A stretch of DNA of 64,000 nucleotides from Tricholoma matsutake (Eukaryota; Basidiomycota; Agaricomycetes; Agaricales; Tricholomataceae), in contig AP026541.1 in the NCBI GenBank assembly GCA_026075535.2, positions 62,001 to 126,000 of the forward strand, in the 5' to 3' direction. Below, one piece after another: positions 53,766 through 64,000 of this stretch. Every line of letters begins with the position of its first letter. The stretch's first letter is position 1. Position numbers and translations under genes: made by a program. Below the pieces are notes generated by a model. The model did no database searches and was not told where the DNA came from. It saw nothing but the letters and a program-made list of their open reading frames with translations.

Positions 53766-55916
53766 GTGAATCGTACACCCTCACTGCCTGTCCATAACCA
53801 CTTTGAAGTCTTGTCAGTTGAATCCTTGGAGGATGAATCCATTTCTGTGACTGTTCCCCTCTCTGACCCTTCAAAGTTGGCTGAAGATGTACCTGCTCTT
53901 CCCATCTCTCCCTCTGCTCCACACCCCAAAATTAAATCATGGGAGCATAAACTACCATGCAAATATATTGTTGCATCCACTCCCTCTACACATTCCTTGA
54001 ACCTAGCAATTGAACTGCAGACAACTGACACTGGACAGATACTTGGTGTCTCTGTGCTTCTGGACTCTGGTGCAACTGGTCTCTTCATTGATGCCCATCT
54101 CACACAACAACATCGCCTAAATACTCGCTCACTCTCGCGTCCGATACCTGTGTATAATGTGGATGGGTCCCCAAATGAAGCTGGTGCCATCTGAGAGGTT
54201 GTAGACCTGGTCCTCCATTACAAAGATCATAGTGAGCGTGCCCTTTTTTCTGTCACTCAATTAGGAAAGCAAAAGGTGATTTTGGGCTATCCATGGCTTC
54301 GAGACCATAACCCAGAGGTCGACTGGCATACCAGTGAGGTTACCATGAGCCGATGTCCATCCTGCTGTCGTACTTGTTTCACAGAAGCCAGGCAAGAACG
54401 TCGTGGACAGAAGGCGGCGATACGACATACTCGGAAGTGTCATGCCAAACCCCTGCCTATACCTGAAGTGGAGTTGGAAGGGGTTCCTAATCTGATGCCA
54501 GACTCGGATGATGATGATGAGGAACCAGAGGAAATGGAGGAAGGTGATCGGATCTTCTACACTGCAATTCATCCATCGCATGAGGTGTGTGCTACATCGA
54601 ACATATCCCAACACCTTGCTGAGGCCTTCCACAAAAACAATGCTGCTAAATCCTCTATTAATTCCTTGCTCCCTCATCTACATGAGTTTGGAGACGTGTT
54701 CTCCAAGGAATTGTTCGACTCTCTCCCTGCGTGCAAGCCATGGGATCATGTGATCGAACTCACCCCCGGTGCAACCCCTTCATCCTGCAAGGTCTATCCT
54801 CTCTCTCCTGAAGAACAACAACAGCTGGACCAGTTCATCGACAAACACCTGGCCTCTGGACGTATTCAACCATTGAAGTCACCCATGGGCTCTGTCTTTT
54901 TCTTTGTCAAGAAGAAGGATGGCTCACTTCGACCGGTTCAAGACTACAGAAGGCTCAACAACATCATGGTAAAAAATTGCTACCCATTACCTCTCATCTC
55001 TGAACTTGTGAACCAGCTTCATGGAGTCTGATACTTCACCAAGCTCAACGTCCGTTGAGGCTACAATAATGTGAGGATAAAGGAGGGAGATGAGTGGAAG
55101 GCAGCCTTTCATACCAACTGTGGTCTTTTTGAACCAGTTGTCATGTTCTTTGGCCTTACTAATAGCCCTGCCACCTTTCAGACCATGATGAACAACATTT
55201 TCCATGACCTCATCCTCGAAGGCATTGTCTGCATTTATCTCAATGACATCTTCATCTTTACTTGCATGGTTGAAGAGCACCGTCGCATCACGTGCCTCGT
55301 CCTAGAACGGCTTCAACGGTACAAACTCTACCTTCATCAGGATAAGTGTGAGTTTGAGAAGACCAAGATCGAGTACCTCGGCCTGATTATCTTGGAGGGT
55401 CAGGTGGAGATGGATCCTATCAAGGTGAATGGGGTCATGGCTTGGCCGACGCCCACAAACAAGAAAGAGGTGCAGTCTTTCCTGGGCTTCATCAATTTCT
55501 ATCGGTGTTTTATCAAGGATTTCTCACATCATGCACGACCACTGTTCAACTTGACAGGAAAGGAGGCATGGAGGTGGGATAATGCACAACAGGAGGCATT
55601 CGAAAGGCTTAAAGAGATGGTCACTTCTGCTCCCATCCTTACCTTTGCTGACGATTCATGTCCTTTTTGTGTAGAAGCCAACAGTTCTGACTTTGCGACA
55701 GGCGCTGTGTTGTCTCAGCAGTCTCCGGAGGACCAGAAGTGGCATCCTGTTGTGTTCTACTCCAAAAGCCTTAGTGCTGTAGAGCAAAATCATGAGATCC
55801 ATGACAAGGAGATGTTGGCGATAATGCATGTGCTTGAGGAGTGGCGACACTTCCTCAAGGGTGCCCACACAAGGTGGAAATTTAGATGGATCACAAGAAT
55901 CTCGAGTACTTTATGA
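53766..55916 (+). pseudogene. pol: Gypsy-3 protease, reverse transcriptase and RNase H
   Basis: The protease has VLLDSGATGLFIDAH near 54054 and LGYPWLRDHNPEVDW near 54285; a stop at 54192-54194 separates them. RT reads [20 protein letters not shown] near 54890, has stops around 55029 and 55057, then [14 protein letters not shown]. The catalytic motif is YLND (55236-55247) instead of YLDD, explained by CGATGAC to CAATGAC. RNase H (EANSSDFATGAVLSQQ, NHEIHDKEMLAIM) is intact up to about 55870, where a lost base shifts the frame before the DHKNLEYF motif. Polymerase activity should be abolished by the D to N change. Confidence 0.82.
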
Positions 55917-56074
55917 TTGCCAAGAAATTGAACCATTGTCAAGCTTCTTGGTCCCTGTATCTATCCAGATTCGACTTCTCCTTGCACCACCATCCAGGTC
56001 GCAGCATGGGGAAGACTGATGCCCTCTCCTGACATGCAGACCATGGGGATGGCAGCGATGACAACCAAAACATT

Positions 56075-57638
56075 GTGTTGTTGCAGCCGGACCTGTTCAC
56101 CATTCGGGCACTGGAAGGCATCGCACCCCAGGGCAAGGAGTGGGACATCCTATGTGACATTTGTCATGCAAACCATAGCAGTTTACATGAGGATGTTGTT
56201 GCCCAAGCTGTTAAAGAACTGAGGAAGGGATCCACCCTTTCCTTGCATGCGGCAGAGTGGGCTGAAAAAGAGGACTTGTTGTATTTCAGGGACCGCATCT
56301 ATGTTCCCAATGACCCAGACCTTCGCCAGTGCATCATATCCCAACACCATGACTCACAGATTGCTGGTCACCCTGGATGCTGGAAGACCTTGGAGCTCAC
56401 CTCACAGAATTATTGGTGGCCACAAATGTCACAGCTCATTGGTCAGTATTGTTGCACTTGTGACCATTGCTTACACACCAAGGTTCCTTGTCACAAACCC
56501 ATTGGTGAGCTACACCCTCTTCCTGTTCCAGAGAGTCGTTGGGATGTTGTCAGCGTCGACTTTGTGGTGGAGTTTCCAGAGTCAAATGGGTTCGATGCAG
56601 TGATGTGCACAGTTGATTTAGTGGGAAAACACGCTCACTTCATTCCCACCCACACCACTGTCAGTGCCCTGGGTGCCGCCCAACTCTACCTTCACCATGT
56701 GTGGAAATTACATGGACTTCCTGGTGCTTTCCTCTCTGATTGTGGCCCTCAGTTCATGGCAGAGTTCACTCGCAAGCTGTACCAACTCCTGGGGATCAAA
56801 CTCCTTGCTTTGACCACTTATCACCCACAAACTGATGGCCAGACTGAGTGAGTCAACCAGGAACTGGAGCAGTACATCTGCATCTTTGTCAATGAATTGG
56901 GATGATCTTCTCCCCTTGGCCAAGTTTGGATACAACAACCATGTCCATGCTTCCACTCAACAGACCCCTTTCCTCTTAGACACTGGATGACATCCACACA
57001 TGGGATTTGAACCTCGCCAAACTCCCTCACACATCGAGATGGTGAATGAGTTCACAGAACGCATGTGGAATAGCTTGGAGGAGGCAAAGGCAAAGGATGA
57101 CATGCACTTTTACAACCAACACCATTCTCCAACCCCTCAGTACAAGGTTGGTGATTGAGTTTATCTTGACCCCAGTGACATCTCCACTACACGTCTGTCC
57201 AAGAAACTCGCTCATCGCTTCCTGGGACCTTTCCCCATTGTCAAATGTGTTGGAATGCATGCCTATTGTCTATGCCTCCCAGCCTCCATGTCCAGACTCC
57301 ACCCAGTCTTCCATGTCGTCAAACTTCTTCCAGCTCCCCCGGATCCATTCCTGGGATGCCATTCACACCCACCACCACCGCCTACATTGATCGAGGGAGA
57401 ACCTCAATATGAAGTCGAGTCAATCTTGGACAGCTGTTTGCGTCGAGGAAAACTCCAGTATTTGGTGCATTGGAAGGGTTATGGGTATGAGGGGAACTCA
57501 TGGGTCGAAGAGTCTGACATGAATGCCCCTCGGTTAGTCAAGGAATTCCACCGACGGCACATGGCTGCACCACGTTGCATTCAAGTCACAGACTTTGGTC
57601 GTATGCGATTTCGAATGCATTGGGGCAATGCATCTTAG
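56075..57638 (+). pseudogene. pol: Gypsy-3 integrase with chromodomain
   Basis: The zinc-binding region is complete (H-H in QHHDSQIAGH, C-C in CTCDHC). The catalytic core shows D in VSVDFVVEFPESNGFD, D in LSDCGPQFMAEF and E in NQELEQ, the last after a TGA at 56849-56851. A small deletion near 56895 and a further stop break the middle. The GPY/F-like LAHRFLGPFPIV and LHPVFHVVKLL follow. The chromodomain is intact from about 57400 ([40 protein letters not shown]) and the frame ends at 57638 in a TAG, just before the polypurine tract. Confidence 0.82.
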
Positions 57639-57646
57639 AGAGGGGG
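57637..57646 (+). promoter_or_regulatory. Polypurine tract of Gypsy-3
   Basis: AGAGAGGGGG directly before the 3' LTR, the normal site for plus-strand priming. The same sequence stands before the 3' LTR of Gypsy-2. Confidence 0.7.
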
Positions 57647-57649
57647 TGA

Positions 57650-58075
57650 TGTAAGGGGACTAGGGGGGTGCCCTGTGTGCTTCTCTTATTTTTTATGTTT
57701 GTTCTATATTTTTCCTCACTTCATTTCCTTCTATTCTTCATTTTCTATGATTTTCCTGGATTTTATTACTAATTTTCCCTTTCTATCATGTTTGTGCATG
57801 TTGACAGTTTTATATTTAGAGGCAGAGCACCCTTTCCGACATCTACCCCTTAGTATGATGTCATTCAGCGGCCTTGATCTGCCTATATCCGCCTTTTCTA
57901 TTTTTAGGTTATTATTTGATTTTTGTCTTCTTCACATATACTGGGCATTGGCAAAGGGATCCTTAATGTTTTCTCTTCGGATTTCCCTGTGCTAGGTGTG
58001 TCCCCAATCCCTGTACTATGTAGTATAATTTTAACTTCAGATTTCCCTTTGCTAGAGGCTGAGGTTGCCCTTATA
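57650..58075 (+). repeat. 3' LTR of Gypsy-3
   Basis: 426 bp. Here the AGAGTTTTCT box reads TAATGTTTTCT, so this LTR has diverged at the predicted transcript start. Confidence 0.92.
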
Positions 58076-61000
58076 GTGTCATCAAAGTGATGTCAACTCT
58101 GACACGCATAAAAGATATGCTTTGACAATGGCCAGTGTGCTTGTCCTTCTGATGTGCAACATACAGAATCCACACTCTGAGTATTTGTTCCATGTACCCC
58201 TGGATATTGTGATGGCCAGCCAGTCTGCACTCCATGCGATGCTGTTGCATGCACCTCTGCTGCATTATGACAAGATATACGATGATGTGGGACCTCTTGA
58301 CAATGTGGAAGATTCGGATGATGAAGATTCCTTCCCTGACAGTCAGCCATTACCTGAGGTTTTATATGATGTGCTTTTTGCAGATGACATGGGAAGCACC
58401 ATAGTTGATGTTATTGCTGATACCACTGCCTCTCCATATGGCATGACTGAAAAGCAACAGCCACCTGTGTTCCATGATAAAGCCCAGGAGCTCATGAAGC
58501 GCCTGCTGTACATGTTATTCACACAAAATCCCAATGATGGACAAGACAACCCATTCCGGAGTGTTTTTACCCATCATGTAGTGTTGTCATCACTTACTCC
58601 AAGTGGCAGTTGGCGTGTGGGATCTGTGATCACCCAATCAATTGCAGCTATTGTGTTTACTGGACATCTGGTTATCACAGATGAGATGCTGCATCAGAAA
58701 TCAATCAACCCCATGTTATCTTATATGAAGTCAGTGAACCCTATTTTCCATCTTGTACTATGCTCATATTGGTCCCATAGGATTTATGACATTGTCAAGC
58801 CATTTCTTGAAGAATCATCAGATGGGGTCATGCCCCATCTATATCTCTTGAAGCGTGGACTGTCATCAATTAAATCTGCATCAGAACACACAATACCGTT
58901 CTCCTTGCCTACCAATGATGGCAGGAGTGTGATTGTCAATGGAAAACTGCTCACCTTGGACTCTGTGAAATGTGTGCATGACAAACTCATAGATCGTATC
59001 GAGACGGAATTGGATAACTTGTTGTGGGGAAAGTTTACCCTACATGAATTCATGATGAACCTCGAGAACTTACAGCAGGATATGGGTTTGGTAATGAACA
59101 GATAAACATGTGGATGCAAGAACAATCTGTCGTTGAGCACATCATCACGACTCCCCACCTGCAGTCGCAGTACGCCGATGTAGATGATGAGGGAAACATC
59201 TTTTGGCTCCCTGGCACTTGCATGAGAAGGATGTGAAGTATATATGAACTTCAAACTCTCTTTGCGATAGCAATTGTGCTAACAGGAGGAGAGCCCGCAC
59301 AAGCATCTGAGTATGCAATGATGGTGTTGGAGAATGTTTCAGGAGGGTCCATATGCAACATGTTTTGGCTGTTCAATACATTTATCATCCAGGGATCATA
59401 CAACAAAACCAGTCACTTTACTGCGGAGGACAAGATGATGATTCAAGTGCCACTTCCAAGGCTTGGACGGTTGATTGTGTGGTTTTTGGTATATCTCTGA
59501 CCATTGTACCAGGAGTGGCAGTATCATTTTTGACACACACTATATGCCAATGCGAAAACCTTCCTCTTTGTTGGCCTTTACAGGCCTGTCACAGGTTCAG
59601 ATATCTTGATGTTGTTGGCCAAATATATGGAATAAAACTTGGGAATTCACCTGACAATCCACAAGTTTCAACAGTTCATGGCATATTTAACATCATGGCA
59701 TTGGCATCTTGAAACCCATGCATGTCGGGATGAATTACACACATGTGCAGTTGGGGCATACTGGAACGGTGGATAGTGATCATTATGGGGGTGATGCGCA
59801 ACTCCCAGAAGGCATAATGCGAACCCTTTTCATGGAAACAGCAAGGGTTAGTGCCATATTGCACATCATATTTGGCCACCCCCCAAAACTGCTCGAGTTA
59901 CTCAACAAGGGACAAATATTTAGTGCTTCCATTGAGTGTGGTATCAATGGTGTCGAGAGAATAGACCTGGATTCGGTGTTCTCATGCAAGCAGGTTGTTC
60001 CAGCACCCCATATCCTTGATACAGTGGCCGATGCTGTATTGACCTGTGTAGTTTCTGAAGTCATCAATCATAGTAAATGCGCTCTAGTCCAAGCACATGC
60101 AACAGTTGTCCAACTATTTCATCGGTCCAATATGTTTGGTAGGGCACGCGAGCCCATGTCCATGTGTGTTATCTATCCACATCCCTATCTCCTGGGGCAA
60201 CTGCGGCATTTTCTGGGTTTGAGCCACAAAAACCTAGGATTCAAAAATATCCAACAAGCTGTTGCAACTCAGCTCATGTATGAGGGAAAGATGCATGTTC
60301 TATATATATCTCCAACCAGTGAATACTTTGATGGCTTTGTATGTTCTGTTGTAAATCTGATGATGCACAAGGATCTGAAAAAACAGCACCTGGATTGCTA
60401 TGCAGTTCCACTTTGGATGATGGGTTGAGCATGATTATCATACTGTCAGTTTGGTTGATGCACGAGCAATACAAGTATCTGTATACAAAATATGGGATTT
60501 CATGGGAAATCTGGTCAAGGACAACATCCATTTATCAACCCCCTCAGCATCATTGTGGCAATTGAGCAAACAGAATGGGAAGTGTTTTGTACATTTTTGG
60601 ATGTGCTGGTGGCTATGGGTCAAGTTGCCCATGTTATTGTGGATGAGGCACATTTGGTTCGAATGCATCAATGCTTCAGGCCACTTATGGAAATGCTGGC
60701 ATGGCTTGGCAAGAAACATGTCCAGATTGTCTTGGAGACTGCGACATGGCCCCCTTCCTTAGAAGAGGAGCTTCTAACCGATTTTGGCATTCCTGTGGAA
60801 TCATGCCATATCATGCGATGCAAAACATCTCGATCAAACATATCATTCAATGTTGTGCGATCTGACACTCACGACCTAGACACCGCCATTGAGATGGAGT
60901 ATGTTAGAGCAAAGGATTACTCTGACACGAATCGGGTGCTTATTTTCTGCTTGACAAAGCAAGAAGTGCAACAAACAGCTTGTTCTCTGAACATTCCGTA

Positions 61001-61600
61001 TTGTGATGCAAGTTTGACACAGGATGAAATCGATACGGTATTGCAAAAATTTAGACTTGAAGAAGAGAGGCGACTTTGTTGCAGTTCCATCTTGGGTGTT
61101 GGACTTCTGATGTCCCAAACATGACACATGTGATCCATCGAGGATATCCCCACAATGTTATTTCTTTTGTGCAAGAAACAGGATGTGCAGGGAGGGATGA
61201 CATTATGCAGAAAGTATGGTTGGTTGTTGTATGCCTCCTGTTGGTGTTATGGATCTCACTCCAGGGAGGTTTGGTGAACGACTTGTGTGACTGGCTCTGG
61301 ACAGCACTGAACATTGTTGCCAGCTCTTGGTACAGATGTTCCTCGATGGAGAAGCTGATCTGTGTGTCCTCATGGAAAGGTTCACCCACCTTTGCAATAT
61401 ATGTGAGGAACAGTGTATATTGAAGCCGACAAAGGGGCGGTTTATGGTATTCCCATGGTCATTGATGCACAATGGTTTAGGAGGCAAGTGTTACCATGGA
61501 AGACAGTATTGCATGTTGTAGATGACACTCATAGCTCGGGACTGTCGCTGAAATTTCCACTCACCACTCAGCCCACAAATGCAAGCCTCAAGTACAAATG
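58076..61600 (+). pseudogene. TLH-like gene, 3' part: RecQ-type helicase
   Basis: Continues the frame cut by Gypsy-3 (HQSDVNSDTHKRYALTMAS). Up to 59105 it is open. Then frameshifts and stops occur, for example near 59080 and a TGA at 59233-59235, before YELQTLFAIAIVLTGGEPAQ. The helicase begins at about 60190 (LRHFLGLSHKNLGFKNIQQA). Motif I, expected as GPTGxGKS/T, is broken (ISPTSEYFDG) by a small deletion near 60315. Motif II is VIVDEAHLV (about 60630), motif III-like ETATWPPSLE, motif IV RVLIFCLT, and after one more shift SSILGVGL, THVIHRGYPHNVISF and FVQETGCAGRDD match RecQ motifs V and VI. The end has ADLCVLMERFTHLCNIC, a cysteine cluster. A clear telomere-linked-helicase-like gene that no longer works. 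Confidence 0.78.
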
Positions 61601-62463
61601 ATTTTGACCTGTAGAGAAATAGCCTTGAACTCCCATCTGGGACATGCTACCAGTGTGGCATCCCCCAAATGGTAAATCATTCATTCTAACCGTTCGTCCA
61701 ATACTAATGCATCGCAGGCACATTACAAAGGAGATGATGCCAAGATCATATATATACATGAATATGATGATGGTAAGCAAAGATTCTGGATAACTAGAAT
61801 AAGGGGTTATTTTTTGGATAACTAGAATAAAGGGTTATACACATAGAATTGACCAGGACAACACACAACTATAACAAGTCTCCTGTACATGATAAGAATA
61901 CCAGATACAATCCAGGAACTTTGAAGCTTCCAGGAATGGTAGGGGAGCATAAAGTTGTGCTATATAGCTCCACATACCAATATTTTCAAACTCAGTCCCA
62001 AAACTTGGACCCTGTTTAGATTTTCCTTGGACTTTTTTGACTGCAAGTTCTGCCAAATACTTTAGCAAAGTCTGAGCTTCTTCAAGGTCTGTCTAAGCTG
62101 TCCAAGTGTACTCTACTCAGACTAAAGTTGGGCTATATAGCTCCACATACCATAGTGCTTTGACAGGTGGAATATATGGACTCTACTCAGACTGTTAGTC
62201 AGACAGTCCTTAAACAGACAGGTGGAATATGTTCAAAGTCAGAATGGCTCCCCTGATCATAGCAATGTGATCTGGGGAGAAGTTTCTCAGGTCTAACATG
62301 GATCCACATATTAAAGCACTATGATATGTGGAGCATTGCTGGCCAGAATGGCTCCCCAGATCATAGCAATATGATCTGGGGAGAAGTTTCTCAGCTCTAA
62401 AAATGGATCCACATATTAAAGCACTATGATATGTGGAACATCTCTGATAATAATGTAACCTGC
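61601..62463. other. Intergenic repeats, no gene recognised
   Basis: CTATATAGCTCCACATACCA occurs near 61958 and 62132, and GGATAACTAGAATAA(A/G)GGGTTAT twice near 61785-61840. A 104-bp tandem duplication follows. Confidence 0.55.
62241..62447 (+). repeat. 104-bp tandem duplication
   Basis: First copy 62241-62344, second from 62345. Each contains CCACATATTAAAGCACTATG followed by ATATGTGG, a small stem-loop. The copies differ at about seven positions. Confidence 0.85.
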
Positions 62464-63442
62464 ACCCTTCTCTAACCCAAACCGTATTTAGAAACATCCT
62501 GTATAATTTCATTCACGTAATGCGGAGTGGGGGTGTTCATGTTTAGATCCACCAGTTTGATGGGTTTCAAAATGGCCTCGTCTTCAGAATCTTGCTCTTG
62601 CTCTTGCTCTTGCTCTTCCCCTTGCGCTTGCTCTTGCATCTCCCTGTCCACTTTTTGTCTTTCCTGTTCTCATCTACGACATTCATATTCCTTTTTCTTC
62701 AATTGAGCCTGTTTTGCTACATCCATTCTTTAACGGGCTTTCCCTTTCCTTGCTCTTTCCATGGCCAATTTTGCTGCTTCTTTGCGCTGCTCTTCTCGTA
62801 TTCTTTGGGCGTCTTGTCTTTGGCATCTGGCCTCTTCCCTTTTTCTGCATGTGTCATTGGGCGTGTTTGACCCGCTTCCTTGGGGTTCGACATCATCTGA
62901 TTGGGTATCTTGTGTAGTGGGGGGGATCTGTAGCTTGCCGGCACCATCAGGTATGTCAGTGCTTGTATCTGTATACAATTTCTCAATGTACAACCTTCTT
63001 CAAACTTCAACCAAGGCTTGCCTTGTTCACCCAATGGAGGGCATGGTGGTGATGATGGTGTTGTAACCCTTGGTGTGGGGACTATGTCCTTGGTTACTGG
63101 ATTGTCTTCTGGAGTCATGTCCTCTTCATTGCTCCCGTGGTTAACATCTGCAGTATGTGCTGCCTCAAAAACTGCTTGTCTTGCTAACTCTTCACACTGT
63201 GGGTGCTGGTCAGAGGACTTACTCATACCCACAATAATAAACTCACCGCCAAGCCATCCTGACAAAACCATGAGGTTTTCATTAATAATAATACCCTCAA
63301 TTCGACTGAGGGCTTCCTGCAACCGTGGGAGAGTCTCTGCATTGCCATTGGCAACATCGATTAACACTGACCATATTTCGTGTTCAACCTGAAGCATAAC
63401 AGGGGGTTTGTTACCAGAAAAAACCTGCAGTGTCCATGACAA
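62464..63442 (-). CDS. Uncharacterised gene with charged, Glu/Gln-rich tail
   Basis: A 241-aa open frame (63442-62717) starts MSWTLQVFSGNKPPVMLQVE, and further coding is likely in both directions (63992-63771 upstream; 62716-62464 downstream). The N-terminal half looks folded (EIWSVLIDVANGNAETLPRL, IINENLMVLSGWLGGEF). Then come an acidic linker, a Pro/Thr segment and a Lys-rich part. A probable intron or frameshift leads to KKKEYECRR and a QEQEQEQ run coded by a CTTGCT hexanucleotide repeat near 62592-62622, ending VNEIIQDVSKYGLG. I do not recognise the family. The part upstream (SNFEVAAMHLS at about 63810) seems to belong to the same gene, with stops that suggest introns or decay. Confidence 0.35.
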
Positions 63443-64000
63443 ATCATAAGCAAACAGCGTCGCAGGAACAGCAGTGGCAATGAACTTCTAGAACAAACTT
63501 GCTACCCGCTGACCCTTTCCACATCAGCTTGTCTTGCAGGAGTGTGATTGGTGAGAGGGAAAATGCTATGTTGAGTGGGTTATGCAGAAAACTTATTTGT
63601 TTTTGAGTGGAGCCCTGGATTTGCAAAGAGTTACTGAATAGAAATGTCAGGAGTGGGCAATTTGTTTATCTGCTTTGCACCTGCCTCTGGATCACAATTT
63701 CCAGCAGAGACCCAACTACATCCCAGTAGCCCTAGATGAAAATGTATTTATTGTAGATCAAACAGTGTGTCTAGATACTTGCCTTGCGATGGACACTGAG
63801 GTGCATTGCTGCGACTTCAAAGTTGGAAAGCCATTTCTGGCCCTTGTTCTGTTTTGAATGCCAGACAATCGAGGTCAGCAAACATTGTGTGGGGTCTTGG
63901 GAAGGGTTGGATGTGGGAGACTCGTTGTCGGGTAGTAGAACACTTTGAAGAGATACTATGTCCTGCAAGAGCACGTTGGGCCAGTCTTGCATTTTTTGTA
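63443..64000 (-). CDS. Probable 5' part of the same uncharacterised gene
   Basis: Minus-strand frames at 63992-63771 (MQDWPNVLLQDIVSLQSVLL) and 63626-63444 are open and protein-like, and precede 63442-62464 on the same strand. The joins are not clear. The gene may extend past the window edge. Confidence 0.25.

Larger units (their letters stand above)
52073..58075 (+). mobile_element. Gypsy-3: near-complete chromovirus inserted in the TLH-like gene
   Basis: 6,003 bp with LTRs at 52073-52499 and 57650-58075, ends TGTAAGG...CCTTATA (5' copy CCTGATA). Target duplication GCGTC (52068-52072) and GTGTC (58076-58080); the difference is a CpG transition. The interior keeps gag, protease, RT, RNase H, integrase and chromodomain with only a few stops, so it is the youngest of the three Gypsy copies. 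The two LTRs differ at roughly 20 positions (about 95% identity by eye). Confidence 0.92.

Noticed and set aside
59709..60428. Independent gene after the TLH 5' half
   Set aside because: The open frame is the middle of the same helicase gene; start and stop are created by flanking frameshifts.

Overview
The window looks like a repeat-rich chromosome segment of a filamentous basidiomycete, most likely an Agaricomycete. This rests on short GT-AG introns of about 45-60 bp, a Crinkler-type gene with a kinase-like C-terminus, chromodomain Gypsy elements, and a RecQ-like helicase gene of the telomere-linked (TLH) kind. No bacterial operons, rRNA, CRISPR array or recognisable tRNA was seen. Family names come from motif reading, without database searches.

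Layout. 1-3.2 kb: no confident gene. 3.5-8.85 kb: a decayed chromodomain Gypsy (Gypsy-1). 8849-15402: a second Gypsy (Gypsy-2) with both LTRs, placed at the 3' end of Gypsy-1 and carrying a scrambled inverted block. 15523-17513: a minus-strand Copia with two LTRs and a large internal deletion. 18391-20294: a 1.9-kb DNA element with about 690-bp inverted arms, CACTG ends and a GGG target duplication, followed by a 262-bp MITE (20424-20685). 21.7-23.9 kb: a frameshifted Crinkler gene with two header domains and a kinase-like domain. 24-29.5 kb: repeats, minisatellites and a Pif1-helicase fragment.

29.5-46 kb is the most gene-like part. It holds a large gene with a JmjC-like cupin, a Ulp1-type cysteine protease, a sirtuin, a BAH/PHD-like protein and a very large uncharacterised protein. 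The likely biochemistry (demethylase-like, deSUMOylase, deacetylase, histone reader) suggests a chromatin or SUMO theme. Perfect 31-35-bp palindromes lie in the gap before the protease (35.9-36.1 kb) and just beyond the far end of the large gene (46.0 kb).

46-50 kb is dispersed AT-rich repeat with more palindromes. 50.35-61.6 kb is a TLH-like gene (OrsD-type zinc region plus RecQ-type helicase) split by a 6-kb chromovirus, Gypsy-3 (52073-58075), with a 5-bp target duplication. Four CCCTAA hexamers lie just upstream, which hints at a former subtelomere. 61.6-64 kb holds a tandem duplication and one uncharacterised minus-strand gene.

Gypsy-2 and Gypsy-3 belong to one family. It appears to use self-primed reverse transcription of the Tf1 type, because the predicted 5' end of the transcript is complementary to the primer-binding site. 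Differences between copies are often CpG to TpG/CpA, which fits cytosine methylation and decay.
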